Both the position numbers and the translations under genes were made by a program. From contig NZ_ACZV01000005.1 in assembly GCF_000176235.1 (NCBI RefSeq), forward strand, positions 1,426,001 through 1,490,000: a DNA stretch of 64,000 nt, in the 5' to 3' direction. The notes under the pieces are model-generated. The model was not told the DNA's origin. It ran no database searches and saw only the letters and a program-made list of their open reading frames with translations. This DNA is from Vibrio orientalis CIP 102891 = ATCC 33934 (GTDB taxonomy: Bacteria > Pseudomonadota > Gammaproteobacteria > Enterobacterales > Vibrionaceae). The stretch's first letter is position 1, and every line of letters starts with the position of its first letter. Shown here piece after piece: positions 1-9,755 of this stretch.

Positions 1-956
1 TTCTTCCTACCGCTGCTGACGTTTTCGCCAAAGCAGAAATGATTGTAAAGGTTAAAGAACCTCAAGCTGTCGAGCGCGCTATGCTACGAGAAGGGCAAAT
101 TTTATTTACTTATTTGCACCTAGCACCAGATTTTCCACAAACTGATGAGCTAATCAAGAGCAAAGCTGTCTGTATAGCATATGAGACTGTAACAGATAAT
201 ATGGGTCGCTTGCCACTACTTGCTCCAATGTCTGAGGTAGCAGGTCGCATGTCTATTCAAGCAGGTGCACAAACTTTAGAGAAATCTCACGGAGGCCGTG
301 GTCTTCTTCTTGGTGGCGTTCCAGGCGTTGAGCCAGCGAAAGTTGTCGTTGTCGGCGGCGGTGTAGTTGGTGCTAACGCAGCTCGTATGGCTGTTGGCCT
401 TCGCGCAGACGTTACTATCCTTGATCGCAATGTCGATACACTACGTCGTCTAGACGAAGAGTTCCAAGGTCGTGCAAAAGTGGTTTATTCTACTGAAGAC
501 GCTATTGAGAAGCATGTTCTAGAAGCTGACCTAGTGATTGGTGCGGTACTAATCCCAGGTGCTGCAGCGCCTAAGCTAGTAACAAAAGAGCACATCGCTA
601 AGATGAAGCCTGGCGCAGCTGTTGTTGACGTTGCAATCGACCAAGGCGGTTGTTTTGAAACATCGCATGCAACGACTCACGCTGACCCAACGTATATTGT
701 TGACGAGGTAGTGCACTACTGTGTTGCAAACATGCCAGGTGCAGTTGCTCGTACTTCTACATTCGCTCTAAACAATGCAACACTTCCTTACATTGTTAAG
801 CTAGCGAACAAAGGTTACCGCGAAGCTCTACTAGCAGATAACGGCTTCCTAGAAGGCCTAAACGTTATCCACGGTAAAGTAACGTGTAAAGAAGTTGCTG
901 AAAGCTTCGATCTTGAATACGTTTCACCAGCAGACGCAATTGCAATGTTTAACTAA
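1..956 (+). CDS. ald: alanine dehydrogenase, 5'-truncated by window edge
   Basis: NAD-dependent L-alanine dehydrogenase interconverts alanine with pyruvate plus ammonia. The frame is open from base 3, so about 317 codons are visible and roughly the first 55-60 of a usual ~374-residue protein lie outside the window. Visible are the VKVKEP and YLHLAP segments, which carry the lysine and histidine known in the family to hold pyruvate. A Rossmann dinucleotide fold follows, with [12 protein letters not shown] and an acidic ILDRN strand end. The C-terminal [11 protein letters not shown] segment is also family-typical. The gene ends just before a good terminator. Its promoter and true start cannot be seen. 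Identification is secure by motif and layout. Confidence 0.95.
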   Translation, partial: LPTAADVFAKAEMIVKVKEPQAVERAMLREGQILFTYLHLAPDFPQTDELIKSKAVCIAYETVTDNMGRLPLLAPMSEVAGRMSIQAGAQTLEKSHGGRGLLLGGVPGVEPAKVVVVGGGVVGANAARMAVGLRADVTILDRNVDTLRRLDEEFQGRAKVVYSTEDAIEKHVLEADLVIGAVLIPGAAAPKLVTKEHIAKMKPGAAVVDVAIDQGGCFETSHATTHADPTYIVDEVVHYCVANMPGAVARTSTFALNNATLPYIVKLANKGYREALLADNGFLEGLNVIHGKVTCKEVAESFDLEYVSPADAIAMFN

Positions 957-980
957 TGTTGAATCGTCTTATATAAGAGA

Positions 981-1008
981 AAGCGCTCACTTCGGTGGGC
1001 GTTTTTTT
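981..1008 (+). terminator. rho-independent terminator of ald
   Basis: A nine-pair stem (AGCGCTCAC with GTGGGCGTT, including G-T pairs) closes on a TTCG tetraloop and runs into seven T residues, 25 bases after the ald stop. This is a textbook intrinsic terminator. Confidence 0.9.
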
Positions 1009-1050
1009 GTTTGAGCTGGAGATCTTTTAAAGTGCATCGAGAATTTAGAG

Positions 1051-1292
1051 AGATTCCCTACTCGTTCCTTCGTCACTCTATGGAATGACAGGCATACGTC
1101 GTCGTTCTATGGAATGACAGAGTCAATATATACACTCGCTCTTTTGTCACTCTACGGAATGGCCGAGATAATGGACACGATCAGGTTCTCTGTCATCCTC
1201 GAGAGCGAGGGACGAGAGAGTTGAGGATCTCTTGAAGGCTAATATTAGTTGGTAGACATTCCCTACTGCGCTGTTTCTGCGCTATAGGGAAT
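1051..1292. repeat. cluster of short degenerate palindromic intergenic repeats
   Basis: Between ald and yfbV lie several related units. TCTATGGAATGACAG occurs at 1077-1091 and again at 1106-1120, with a diverged copy starting at 1151 (TCTACGGAATG). ATTCCCTA (1053-1060 and 1258-1265) faces TATGGAAT or TAGGGAAT (1285-1292), so units fold as imperfect palindromes. A different unit, around 1190-1235, reads GTCATCCTCGAGAGCGAG and onward. They look like decayed dispersed repeats of a kind I associate with vibrio intergenic DNA. No open reading frame covers them. Family name and copy number cannot be given from this window. Confidence 0.6.
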
Positions 1293-1324
1293 GACGATAA
1301 ATCAAAGGAGTAGGAATGAAGAGA

Positions 1325-1777
1325 TTAAAACCAACGCTCTAACGCACTCTTATCAAGTTGGTGAAACGCGCGGTTAAGAATCTTTGCTAGCTCTTTATAG
1401 CGTGGGCGCGATTTCATCGGCTCCAAAGCAAAGCCGCTTTCTGCGATTTTCTGATAGATTTCGCGATACCAACCTGCAAGTGCCGGTGGTAGCTGAGTGT
1501 TAGCGCGATTTCCTAACCACCACATTCCTTGAATCGGCATGCTGATAGCGAAAAGTGCGATGATGACAGCTTGAGGCATAGACTGATAATTATTGAACGC
1601 CATTTGTGTTAACACACTTATAGCGGCGATCGCTGGCATAACCTTTACCCCAAAACGCGTAGCTTTGATAATACGCTGTTCAGGAAATAACATATTCAGC
1701 TCTTTTCGCATTGGCCAAATATCCATGTATTTTTGTCCGTCACGTAGGCTGTGAACTAGACCGACTTTATTGCTCAT
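1325..1777 (-). CDS. yfbV: YfbV family inner-membrane protein (UPF0208/DUF412)
   Basis: A 150-residue protein with a polar N-terminus, two hydrophobic segments (about residues 46-65 and 70-90) and a cytoplasmic-looking basic C-terminus, the usual shape of the UPF0208 family. In E. coli, YfbV limits the spread of the MatP-organised Ter macrodomain. That role is family knowledge and not visible here. Context supports the call: the gene stands next to and divergent from ackA, exactly as in enterobacteria. Its promoter must lie in the 360-base gap shared with ackA, where a perfect 10-bp dyad sits about 40-60 bases upstream of the start. Confidence 0.88.
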   Translation of the reverse strand: MSNKVGLVHSLRDGQKYMDIWPMRKELNMLFPEQRIIKATRFGVKVMPAIAAISVLTQMAFNNYQSMPQAVIIALFAISMPIQGMWWLGNRANTQLPPALAGWYREIYQKIAESGFALEPMKSRPRYKELAKILNRAFHQLDKSALERWF

Positions 1778-1816
1778 AGGGCTCTCTCACTTCAACATCA
1801 GGGCCAGTGGCTAAAA

Positions 1817-1839
1817 TTTAGTTGAAAGATTCAACTAAA
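1817..1839. promoter_or_regulatory. perfect 10-bp inverted repeat upstream of yfbV
   Basis: TTTAGTTGAA (1817-1826) is followed by AGA and then TTCAACTAAA (1830-1839). The arms match perfectly around a 3-base spacer. The A/T-rich stem is not flanked by a clear T-run in a useful orientation for a known gene end, so an operator is more likely than a terminator. The bound regulator is unknown. The rest of the yfbV-ackA gap (1840-2137) is A/T-rich and should hold the ackA promoter, but I could not assign -35/-10 boxes with confidence. Confidence 0.5.
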
Positions 1840-2101
1840 CAAAGAAAAAATTGATGAAAGTTAATATTCTTTCAAATTTTTTTTGTTATCATTGCCTATT
1901 ATCGTTATCCTTTGCGGACCCACAATCTCATTGTTGCTGTTATTTACAATTTAAGCAACTCTTGAGACCTTTCTGCAGCGGATGCAAGGGTGGTGATCTG
2001 GATCGCCACTGTCTTATATACGGAATTCGAAGTTTTTTTGACCAAGATTAGTACGCAGCTTCTTCTGCTTCGTCTATTCTTGAGATTAATTTTCACCCTT
2101 A

Positions 2102-2115
2102 CTGATTTCGATCAG
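2102..2115 (+). promoter_or_regulatory. FNR/CRP-like dyad in ackA leader
   Basis: CTGAT-TTCG-ATCAG is a perfect 5-4-5 dyad two bases away from the FNR consensus half-sites TTGAT/ATCAA. It lies 22-35 bases before the ackA start codon. FNR and ArcA control of ackA-pta is known in enterobacteria. Occupancy here is inference, and the site may fall downstream of the transcription start. Confidence 0.3.
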
Positions 2116-2137
2116 AAAAATTAACAGGTAGTCATTA

Positions 2138-3334
2138 ATGTCTAAGCTAGTTTTAGTTTTAAACTGCGGTAGTTCTTCTCTTAAATTCGCTGTAGTTGAT
2201 GCAGAAACAGGTGCAGAGCACCTAACTGGTCTTGCTGAGTGTCTAGGTCTTCCAGAAGCTCGTATGAAGTGGAAACTTGACGGCAAGCACGAAGCACAAC
2301 TAGGCGCGGGCGCAGCTCACGTAGAAGCACTATCTTTCATGGTAGAAACTATTCTTGCTTCTAAGCCTGAGCTTAAAGCTAACCTTGGCGCTATCGGTCA
2401 CCGTATCGTACACGGTGGCGAGCAGTTCACTCAATCTGCACTAATCACAGATGAAGTACTTAAGGGTATTCAAGACGCTGCGACTTTCGCGCCTCTACAC
2501 AACCCAGCTCACCTAATTGGTATCGAAGCGGCTAAAGTAAACTTCCCTGGTCTACAAAACGTTGCTGTTTTTGACACTGCATTCCACCAAACAATGCCTT
2601 CTGAGTCGTACCTATACGCTCTACCGTACAACCTGTACAAAGAGCACGGTATCCGTCGTTACGGCATGCACGGTACTTCACACCTATTCATCACTCGTGA
2701 AGTTGCTAACCTACTAGACAAGCCAATTGAAGAAGTAAACATCATCAACTGTCACCTAGGTAACGGTGCTTCTGTATGTGCAATCAAGAACGGTCAATCT
2801 GTAGATACTTCTATGGGTCTTACTCCTCTTGAAGGTCTTGTAATGGGTACTCGTTGTGGTGACCTAGATCCTGCAATCATCTTCCACCTACATGACGCTC
2901 TAGGTTACTCTGTTGAAGAAATCAACAACATGCTAACTAAAGAGTCTGGTCTTGCTGGTCTAACTGAAGTGACTTCTGATTGTCGTTTCGTTGAAGACAA
3001 CTACGGTGAGAAAGAAGAAGCAACTCGTGCAATGGACGTGTTCTGTCACCGTCTAGCTAAGTACGTTGCAGGTTACACAGCGACTCTTGAAGGTCGTCTA
3101 GACGCAATCACTTTCACTGGTGGTATCGGCGAAAACTCTGGTCCTATCCGCGAAATGGTTCTAAACCGCCTAGGTATCTTCGGTATCGAAGTTGATGGTG
3201 AAGCTAACCTTAAAGCACGTTTCGGCGGCGAAGGTACAATCACTACAGCAAACAGCCGTATCCCAGCAATGGTTATCTCTACTAATGAAGAGCTAGTTAT
3301 CGCTGAAGACACTGCACGTCTAGCAGGTCTTTAA
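2138..3334 (+). CDS. ackA: acetate kinase
   Basis: AckA transfers phosphate between acetyl phosphate and ADP, making ATP and acetate, the last step of the Pta-AckA overflow pathway in the cytoplasm. The 398 residues match the normal family length. The ASKHA-fold signatures are present: [11 protein letters not shown] at residues 7-17, a central NCHLGNGAS nucleotide/phosphate loop and TGGIGENS near the C-terminus. An AGGTAG ribosome-binding site lies about 9 bases before the ATG. Codon use is strongly biased (many CTA/GTA/GGT codons), as expected for a highly expressed vibrio gene. pta follows on the same strand with a hairpin between them. Confidence 0.98.
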   Translation: MSKLVLVLNCGSSSLKFAVVDAETGAEHLTGLAECLGLPEARMKWKLDGKHEAQLGAGAAHVEALSFMVETILASKPELKANLGAIGHRIVHGGEQFTQSALITDEVLKGIQDAATFAPLHNPAHLIGIEAAKVNFPGLQNVAVFDTAFHQTMPSESYLYALPYNLYKEHGIRRYGMHGTSHLFITREVANLLDKPIEEVNIINCHLGNGASVCAIKNGQSVDTSMGLTPLEGLVMGTRCGDLDPAIIFHLHDALGYSVEEINNMLTKESGLAGLTEVTSDCRFVEDNYGEKEEATRAMDVFCHRLAKYVAGYTATLEGRLDAITFTGGIGENSGPIREMVLNRLGIFGIEVDGEANLKARFGGEGTITTANSRIPAMVISTNEELVIAEDTARLAGL

Positions 3335-3342
3335 TTGACTTG

Positions 3343-3371
3343 ACCGGCTGACCTAACGTCAGCCGGTTTTC
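3343..3371 (+). terminator. terminator/attenuator between ackA and pta
   Basis: ACCGGCTGAC-CTAAC-GTCAGCCGGT forms a perfect ten-pair GC-rich stem followed by TTTTC. It suggests partial termination after ackA and possibly a separate pta promoter. Confidence 0.8.
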
Positions 3372-3381
3372 TTACTAAGGG

Positions 3382-3423
3382 GCTTAACTCCTATTCCAAC
3401 TGATAAGGAATACGCAGTTAAGC
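3382..3423 (+). promoter_or_regulatory. nested stem-loop in the pta leader
   Basis: GCTTAACT (3382-3389) pairs with AGTTAAGC (3416-3423). Inside it ATTCC (3393-3397) pairs with GGAAT (3407-3411). A short TTTT follows. The structure lies about 30 bases upstream of the pta start. It may be a second weak terminator, an RNA stabiliser or a regulatory leader, and sequence alone does not decide. Confidence 0.4.
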
Positions 3424-3453
3424 TTTTATCCAATAGCTATAGGTACTCTACGA

Positions 3454-5619
3454 ATGTCTCGTACTATTATGCTTATCCCTGCAAGTGCTGGTGTTGGTCT
3501 TACTAGCGTAAGCATGGGTGTTCTTCGCGCAATGGAGCGCAAAGGCGTTAAAGTTTCTTTTTACAAGCCAATCTGTCAGCCACGCTCTGGTGGCGATCAA
3601 CCTGATTTAACTTCAACTATCGTTGGTACAAACAGCGATGTGAAGATCGGCCAACCTCTTGCGATGTCTGTTGCTGAAAGCCTAATCGGTAACGACAAGA
3701 TGGATGAGCTGCTAGAAACAGTGGTTGAGCGTTACAACCAGATCAACAAAGATGCTGACGTAACGCTAATCGAAGGTCTTGTACCTACTCGTAAACACCC
3801 ATTCGCTAACCAAGTGAACGCTGAAATTGCAGCAACACTTGGTGCTGAGATTGTACTTGTTGCAACGCCTGGCACAGATAACCCTGCGCAGCTTAAAGAG
3901 CGTATCGAAGTAGCATGTTCTAACTTCGGCGGCACTAAGAACAAAAACATCTCTGGCGTGATCATCAACAAGCTAAATGCACCTGTTGACGAAGCTGGCC
4001 GTACTCGCCCTGACCTATCTGAAATCTTTGACGATGCAGATAGCGCGAAGCAAAACGAAATGAAAGTGATGGAAATCTTCAACACTTCTCCTATTCGTGT
4101 ACTAGGTTGTGTGCCATGGAGCATCGACCTAATCGCTACGCGTGCAATCGACATGGCTGAGCACCTAAGCGCTGATATCATCAACGCTGGTGACATCAAT
4201 ACGCGTCGTATTAAGAGCATCACATTCTGTGCACGTTCTCTGCCAAACATGATTGAGCACTTCAAACCAGGCTCTCTACTTGTGACTTCAGCAGACCGTC
4301 CAGACGTAATCGTTGCGGCGGCACTAGCTGCTATGAACGGTGTTGAAATCGGTGCTGTACTTCTAACTGGCGGTTACGACATCCCAGAGGAAATCGCAGG
4401 TCTATGTAAGCCAGCGTTTGACTCAGGTCTACCGATCTTCAAAGCGCAAGGTAACACTTGGCAGACGTCTCTAAACCTACAGAGCTTCTCTATCGAAGTA
4501 CCTGCAGACGATAAAGAGCGTATCGAGTTCATCAACGAGCACGTTGCTGGCAACATCGATGGCAACTGGATCGAGTCTATGACTGAGGGTACTCAGAAGT
4601 CTCGTCGCCTAAGCCCACCAGCATTCCGTTACCAGCTAACTGAGTTCGCTCGTAAAGCAGGCAAGCGTATCGTTCTTCCTGAAGGTGACGAACCTCGTAC
4701 AGTTAAAGCTGCGGCTATCTGTGCTGAGCGTGGTATCGCGGAATGTGTGCTTCTAGGTAACCCAGAAGAGATCAAACGTGTTGCAGCGCAGCAAGGTGTT
4801 GAGCTAGGTGCTGGCGTAACGATCATCAACTCTGATGAAGTGCGTGAAAACTACGTTGCTCGCCTAGTTGAACTACGTGGCGCGAAAGGTATGACTGAAG
4901 TAGTTGCTCGTGAGAAGCTACAAGATTCAGTATTCCTAGGCACAATGATGCTTGAGAACGATGAAGTTGACGGCCTAGTTTCTGGTGCAGTTCACACAAC
5001 GGCGAACACTATCGTTCCTCCGTTCCAGATCATCAAGACTGCACCTGATGCGTCTATCGTATCTTCTGTATTCTTCATGCTATTGCCTGACCAAGTATTG
5101 GTTTACGGTGACTGTGCGATCAACCCAGATCCAACAGCTGAACAGCTAGCTGAAATCGCTATCCAATCTGCAGATTCTGCTGCAGCATTCGGTATCGAAC
5201 CTCGCGTTGCTATGATCTCTTACTCTACTGGTGAATCTGGTAAAGGTGCAGACGTAGATAAAGTACGTGAAGCAACGAAACTTGCTCAAGAGAAACGTCC
5301 TGATCTCGTGATCGACGGTCCTCTACAGTACGACGCAGCTATCATGGAAAACGTTGCCGCTTCTAAAGCGCCAAACTCTCCAGTAGCAGGTAAAGCGACT
5401 GTATTCGTATTCCCTGACCTAAACACAGGTAACACGACTTACAAAGCGGTACAACGTTCAGCTGACCTAGTGTCTATCGGTCCAATGCTTCAGGGTATGC
5501 GTAAGCCTGTAAACGACCTGTCTCGTGGTGCACTAGTAGACGATATCGTGTACACAGTTGCTCTAACAGCGATTCAGGCAGATCAAGCTGCTCAAGCAGA
5601 AGAGAAAGTGGTTAACTAA
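3454..5619 (+). CDS. pta: phosphate acetyltransferase, long three-domain form
   Basis: Pta converts acetyl-CoA and phosphate to acetyl phosphate and CoA. At 721 residues it is the long enterobacterial type: an N-terminal P-loop-like domain (residues 1 to ~200, beginning [15 protein letters not shown]), a central DRTGG-type domain (~215-330) and the catalytic PTA_PTB domain (~390-710, with [20 protein letters not shown] and VFPDLNTGN). The long form is allosterically controlled by pyruvate and NADH in E. coli. It follows ackA with a 119-base structured gap and ends before a strong terminator. Biased codon use mirrors ackA. Confidence 0.98.
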   Translation: MSRTIMLIPASAGVGLTSVSMGVLRAMERKGVKVSFYKPICQPRSGGDQPDLTSTIVGTNSDVKIGQPLAMSVAESLIGNDKMDELLETVVERYNQINKDADVTLIEGLVPTRKHPFANQVNAEIAATLGAEIVLVATPGTDNPAQLKERIEVACSNFGGTKNKNISGVIINKLNAPVDEAGRTRPDLSEIFDDADSAKQNEMKVMEIFNTSPIRVLGCVPWSIDLIATRAIDMAEHLSADIINAGDINTRRIKSITFCARSLPNMIEHFKPGSLLVTSADRPDVIVAAALAAMNGVEIGAVLLTGGYDIPEEIAGLCKPAFDSGLPIFKAQGNTWQTSLNLQSFSIEVPADDKERIEFINEHVAGNIDGNWIESMTEGTQKSRRLSPPAFRYQLTEFARKAGKRIVLPEGDEPRTVKAAAICAERGIAECVLLGNPEEIKRVAAQQGVELGAGVTIINSDEVRENYVARLVELRGAKGMTEVVAREKLQDSVFLGTMMLENDEVDGLVSGAVHTTANTIVPPFQIIKTAPDASIVSSVFFMLLPDQVLVYGDCAINPDPTAEQLAEIAIQSADSAAAFGIEPRVAMISYSTGESGKGADVDKVREATKLAQEKRPDLVIDGPLQYDAAIMENVAASKAPNSPVAGKATVFVFPDLNTGNTTYKAVQRSADLVSIGPMLQGMRKPVNDLSRGALVDDIVYTVALTAIQADQAAQAEEKVVN

Positions 5620-5642
5620 TTTAACCCTTTTCTGAAATGACA

Positions 5643-5666
5643 AACCCTCGCCACGGCGAGGGTTTT
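5643..5666 (+). terminator. terminator of pta
   Basis: AACCCTCGCC and GGCGAGGGTT form a perfect ten-pair stem around a two-base spacer, followed by TTTTCTTTT. It also sits at the convergent boundary with the next gene and could work in both directions. Confidence 0.88.
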
Positions 5667-5690
5667 CTTTTATTGGGCTCTATAAAAAGG

Positions 5691-6635
5691 CTAAAGGCTG
5701 TCTCGCCCATGAGGAGAATCTAAATCGAGATCTGGTCCTACTGGTACCACTTGGGTCGGATTGATTCCCGTATGGCTGAAATAGTAGTGGCGTTTAATAT
5801 GATAGAAGTCCGTAGTTTCACTCACTCCCGGCACTTGATACAGCTCTTTCATATAACCATTCAAATGCTTGTAGTCGGCAATGCGTTTTTTATTACATTT
5901 GAAGTGACCAACGTACACGGCATCAAAACGAATCAATGTGGTAAACAGACGCCAATCCGCTTCAGAAATCGTTTTACCCGCTAGATAACGATGCTTGGCT
6001 AGATGTTCATCTAATCTATCAAGTGATGCGAACAATTGATGATAGGCCTCTTCATACGCATCTTGCGTCGTCGCAAAACCACAACGATAAACGCCATTGT
6101 TCACATGCGGATAAATATACGCGTTCCATTCATCTATCATCTCGCGGTCAGCTTGCGGGTAATAATCATCGGTATTGCCAGTAAGTTCATTAAACTCATA
6201 GTTAAACATACGAATGATCTCTGACGATTCGTTACTCACGATAGTATTAAGCTTTTTATCCCATAAAACGGGGACCGTTACCCGCCCTGTATAGTTAGGT
6301 TTTGCTTGATTGTAAATCTGATGCAGACGCATATGACCAAATAGTGGCTCTGGTAACCCCATCTGCCACCCTTCACCCATCATATCCGGGCATACAACTG
6401 TGACTCCGATGTGAGACTCCAATCCTTTGAGCTTGCGGAAGATTAATGTTCGGTGCGCCCAAGGACAGGCAAGTGACACGTATAGATGGTAACGGCCTGA
6501 TTCAGGCGCAAACTTTGCCCCTGGTTCATTTTTAATCCAATCACGGAACCCGGCATCTTCACGTACAAACTTACCGTCATTCGATTTAGTGTCGTACCAA
6601 ACGTCGTGCCAAACACCATCAACTAGCTTACCCAT
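5691..6635 (-). CDS. yqjG: glutathionyl-hydroquinone reductase (YqjG/ECM4 family, Xi-class GST)
   Basis: The 314-residue cytosolic enzyme reduces glutathionyl-hydroquinones with glutathione. The thioredoxin-like N-terminal half carries the active-site CPWAHR with Cys57, followed by the family-typical long insert and an all-helical GST C-domain ending near DLDSPHGRDSL. Family members are 310-330 residues long, so it is complete. It is a lone gene convergent with pta. Its physiological substrate is not shown by context. The cysteine separates it from serine/tyrosine GSTs. Confidence 0.92.
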   Translation of the reverse strand: MGKLVDGVWHDVWYDTKSNDGKFVREDAGFRDWIKNEPGAKFAPESGRYHLYVSLACPWAHRTLIFRKLKGLESHIGVTVVCPDMMGEGWQMGLPEPLFGHMRLHQIYNQAKPNYTGRVTVPVLWDKKLNTIVSNESSEIIRMFNYEFNELTGNTDDYYPQADREMIDEWNAYIYPHVNNGVYRCGFATTQDAYEEAYHQLFASLDRLDEHLAKHRYLAGKTISEADWRLFTTLIRFDAVYVGHFKCNKKRIADYKHLNGYMKELYQVPGVSETTDFYHIKRHYYFSHTGINPTQVVPVGPDLDLDSPHGRDSL

Positions 6636-6757
6636 AGTTATCTCCTACACCATTATCCTGATGAGTTTAGTATAAAAAACTCAGACAATAAGATGAGTAG
6701 ATAGGGTTGGCTTTGTTGTTCGAATATTTTGAAGGTAAGTGCTATGCCTGTACTCGC

Positions 6758-6793
6758 ATAAAAAAAGCGCGACTCCCGAAAGATGCCGCGCTT
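6758..6793 (-). terminator. terminator of the opp operon
   Basis: Read on the minus strand, AAGCGCG pairs with CGCGCTT around a 15-base loop and runs into seven T residues. It lies 34 bases after the oppF stop. Confidence 0.85.
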
Positions 6794-6826
6794 AAGCCCG
6801 TCACAGGCTGAATTAAGGTTTAGTGA

Positions 6827-7819
6827 TTAGACACTAACATGCAGACAAGATACCGCGTGGACATCATTGCCCTCAATACGCGGCTTCGTCTGAGCACAAG
6901 CCTCTGTCGCTTGAGGACAGCGTGTACGGAATACACAGCCAGATGGAGGGCTAATTGGTGATGGTAGATCACCTTCTAGCATCTCAATCTTTTTCTCTCG
7001 CTCAAGTTTAGGATCTGGAATCGGAACGGCAGACATCAATGCTCGTGTATACGGGTGTTTAGGGTCTGCAAATAGTGCTTCTGCTTCACCTAGCTCAACC
7101 GCATTCCCCAAGTACATTACCAATACGCGGTCAGAAATGTGCTTCACTACCGACAGATCGTGTGCGATAAACACCAACGAAAGACCAAGCTCTTTTTGTA
7201 GTTCTTTAAGCAAGTTAACTACCTGAGCCTGAATCGATACATCAAGTGCTGATACTGGCTCATCACCAATAATCATCTTAGGCTTAAGTATAAGCGCACG
7301 TGCGATACCAATACGCTGACACTGACCACCAGAGAACTCGTGTGGGTAACGGTTGATAACGTTAGGCAGTAGACCTACTTTTGCCATCATCTCCTTAACG
7401 CGATCTTTGACTTCTTGCTTTGAAAGCTCTGGGTAAAATGTCTCTAGAGGCTCAGCGATGATATCGCCCACTGTCATACGTGGGTTTAGAGACGCAAGAG
7501 GATCTTGGAAAATCATTTGAATTTCTTTGCGCGTTTCACGGCGCTGAACCGCTTGCATCTTAGTTAGGTCTTGTCCTAACCACATTACATCGCCGTCTGT
7601 CGCTTCGACTAAGCCAATGATCGCGCGAGCAAACGTTGACTTACCACAGCCAGACTCTCCTACTACGCCGAGTGTTTCACCTTCGTATAGACGAACATCA
7701 ACACCATCAACGGCTTTAAGGTTAGCAGGCTTAGACCATGGCCAAGCAGATTTCGACGCAATGCTAAAGTGAACTTTAAGGTCTTTTACATCTAAGATTA
7801 GGTTCTTATCTACACTCAT
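6827..7819 (-). CDS. oppF: oligopeptide ABC transporter ATPase OppF
   Basis: One of two ATPases that power oligopeptide uptake at the inner membrane. Walker A (GESGCGKST), the ABC signature (SGGQCQRIGIARAL) and Walker B (MIIGDEPVSALD) are all intact. The C-terminal oligopeptide/dipeptide extension carries the conserved cysteine cluster around FRTRCPQA. I place the start at 7819, where ATGA overlaps the oppD stop and GGAGG/GGA ribosome-binding bases stand at good distance. A longer in-frame start at 7837 exists but lies inside oppD. It is the last gene of oppABCDF and is followed by the operon terminator. About 330 residues. Confidence 0.95.
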   Translation of the reverse strand: MSVDKNLILDVKDLKVHFSIASKSAWPWSKPANLKAVDGVDVRLYEGETLGVVGESGCGKSTFARAIIGLVEATDGDVMWLGQDLTKMQAVQRRETRKEIQMIFQDPLASLNPRMTVGDIIAEPLETFYPELSKQEVKDRVKEMMAKVGLLPNVINRYPHEFSGGQCQRIGIARALILKPKMIIGDEPVSALDVSIQAQVVNLLKELQKELGLSLVFIAHDLSVVKHISDRVLVMYLGNAVELGEAEALFADPKHPYTRALMSAVPIPDPKLEREKKIEMLEGDLPSPISPPSGCVFRTRCPQATEACAQTKPRIEGNDVHAVSCLHVSV

Positions 7820-8790
7820 TTTTTCCAAGCCTCCCATTCAGAAAAACATGCACGCTGACGACCATCGGCAAATGGCATCAAGATAGGTGCTTCTTGCTTA
7901 CAACGATCCATCACACGGTGGCAGCGCTCTTGGTAAGGGCAGCCTGGTGGTAGACGCAGTAAGTTCGGTGGGTTACCTGGAATTGTCGGTAGAATCTCAC
8001 CTTCTGTATCCAAACGTGGAATCGCCTTAAGTAGGCCTTCTGCGTATGGGTGACTTGGGTTGTAGAAGATCTCATCTACAGTGCCGTACTCCATTGTACG
8101 ACCTGCATACATTACTAATACTTTGTCACATGAACCCGCAACAACACCAAGGTCATGCGTAATCATGATGATCGCAGTATTGAACTCAGACTTGAGCTCG
8201 TTGAGAAGATCCATGATCTGAGCCTGAACCGTCACATCAAGCGCGGTTGTTGGTTCGTCAGCAATCAGAAGCTTCGGACGACACAGCAGTGCCATCGCGA
8301 TCATTACACGCTGACGCATACCGCCTGAGAACTCGTGTGGGTACATAGTAATACGCTTACGAGCTTCAGGGATTTTAACCGCCTCAAGCATGCGCACAGA
8401 CTCCTCGAATGCTTCCGCTTTGCCCATGCCTTTGTGAAGCATCAGTACTTCCATCAACTGATCACTTACCTTCATGTATGGGTTAAGTGACGTCATTGGG
8501 TCTTGGAAGATCATAGCGATCTGTTCTGCACGAACTTTGTTGAGTGCCTTTTCTGGAAGGTTGAGGATCTCATTGCCTTCAAATTTTGCGCTACCAGAGA
8601 TAATACCGTTCTTTGCCAGTAGTCCCATAATAGCGAATACAGTTTGCGATTTGCCTGAACCAGATTCACCTACGATACCTAGAGTCTCGCCCTGATTCAG
8701 AGAAAAATTTAAATCATTTACTGCGGTAACAATACCATCTTGAGTGGTAAATTCGACGCGCAGATCTTTGACATCTAATAAGCTCATCAT
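7816..8790 (-). CDS. oppD: oligopeptide ABC transporter ATPase OppD
   Basis: Partner ATPase of OppF. The protein has Walker A GESGSGKSQT, signature SGGMRQRVMIAMAL, Walker B LLIADEPTTALD, the H-loop ITHDLGVV, and the Cys-containing C-terminal motif (PPGCPYQERC) of the Opp/Dpp ATPases. At 324 residues it is full length. Two adjacent ATG codons (8790 and 8787) follow AAGGAAGC and either could be used. It overlaps oppF by four bases (ATGA) and lies 47 bases after oppC, consistent with a single transcript. Confidence 0.96.
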   Translation of the reverse strand: MMSLLDVKDLRVEFTTQDGIVTAVNDLNFSLNQGETLGIVGESGSGKSQTVFAIMGLLAKNGIISGSAKFEGNEILNLPEKALNKVRAEQIAMIFQDPMTSLNPYMKVSDQLMEVLMLHKGMGKAEAFEESVRMLEAVKIPEARKRITMYPHEFSGGMRQRVMIAMALLCRPKLLIADEPTTALDVTVQAQIMDLLNELKSEFNTAIIMITHDLGVVAGSCDKVLVMYAGRTMEYGTVDEIFYNPSHPYAEGLLKAIPRLDTEGEILPTIPGNPPNLLRLPPGCPYQERCHRVMDRCKQEAPILMPFADGRQRACFSEWEAWKK

Positions 8791-8837
8791 TGCTTCCTTA
8801 ATCTTTATTCTAGATTTTGTAATTGTTTGCTTTCTAG

Positions 8838-9746
8838 TTATCTGTCTTTTGGATCCAGCGCATCGCGCAGGCCGTCACCAACGTAGTTGAAGCAGAATAG
8901 AGTCACAACCATGAACGCTGCAGGGAATGCCAGCTGCCAGATTGCTACTTCCATTGTCTGTGCACCTTCTTGTAGAAGAGCGCCCCAACTTGTCATTGGT
9001 TCCTGAACACCAAGACCAAGGAATGAAAGGAATGATTCAGTTAGAATCATACTCGGGATTAGAAGCGTTGAGTAAACGGCAACAATACCCAATACGTTTG
9101 GAACGATATGGCGAGTAATGATCTTCCAGTTACTTACACCACAAACGTGTGCCGCTTCGATGAACTCTTTGCTGCGTAGGCTAAGTGTTTGACCACGTAC
9201 GATACGCGCCATATCAAGCCAAGCAATTGCACCGATAGCAACGAAGATAAGAATGATGTTACGACCGAAGAAGGTTACTAGTACGATAACTAGGAACATG
9301 AACGGTACCGCGTAAAGGATCTCTAGAATACGCATCATAATACGGTCAACTTTACCGCCGATAAAGCCAGAAGCTGCACCGTAAAGTGTACCAATCAGTA
9401 CCGCAACGAACGCGCCCATCACACCGACCATTAGGGAGATTCGCCCACCAATGAGTGTACGAACATAAAGGTCACGACCTAAACTATCGGTACCAAACCA
9501 GTGATCAGCATTTGGGCCAACGTGCATTGCATACCAATCGGTATCATCGAACGCATAAGGAGCAATCATTGGAAGAACAATCACAGCCAGCGTCATAAGG
9601 AATAGAATAAATAGGCTCACCATCGCAGCTTTATTACGCATAAAGCGGATACGAGCGTCTTGCCATAGACTACGACCTTCAATCTCTAAGTTCTCAGAGA
9701 ATTTCTCAATCGCTTCTAGGTTTTCTTTTTTCGTTAACATAACCAA
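8838..9746 (-). CDS. oppC: oligopeptide ABC transporter permease OppC
   Basis: Inner-membrane permease with six predicted membrane segments. An N-terminal cytoplasmic helix precedes the first segment (about residues 38-60). The permease loop, with the EAA-type motif EFIEAAHVCGVSNWKIITRHIVPN, contacts the ATPases. At 302 residues it matches the family. The first ATG is at 9746, and an alternative is two codons downstream. It begins 9 bases after the oppB stop and is part of the oppABCDF transcript. Confidence 0.95.
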   Translation of the reverse strand: MVMLTKKENLEAIEKFSENLEIEGRSLWQDARIRFMRNKAAMVSLFILFLMTLAVIVLPMIAPYAFDDTDWYAMHVGPNADHWFGTDSLGRDLYVRTLIGGRISLMVGVMGAFVAVLIGTLYGAASGFIGGKVDRIMMRILEILYAVPFMFLVIVLVTFFGRNIILIFVAIGAIAWLDMARIVRGQTLSLRSKEFIEAAHVCGVSNWKIITRHIVPNVLGIVAVYSTLLIPSMILTESFLSFLGLGVQEPMTSWGALLQEGAQTMEVAIWQLAFPAAFMVVTLFCFNYVGDGLRDALDPKDR

Positions 9747-9755
9747 ACGTCCCTG

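Noticed and set aside
1851..2051. 66-residue frame in the yfbV-ackA gap
   Set aside because: Cys/Phe-rich composition, no ribosome-binding site, and it overlaps the expected ackA promoter/leader. It looks like chance coding in A/T-rich DNA.
3732..4265. 177-residue antisense frame inside pta
   Set aside because: Exactly antisense to a highly biased, conserved gene. Long antisense frames follow from that codon bias; composition is Ser/Leu/Ile-rich without motifs.
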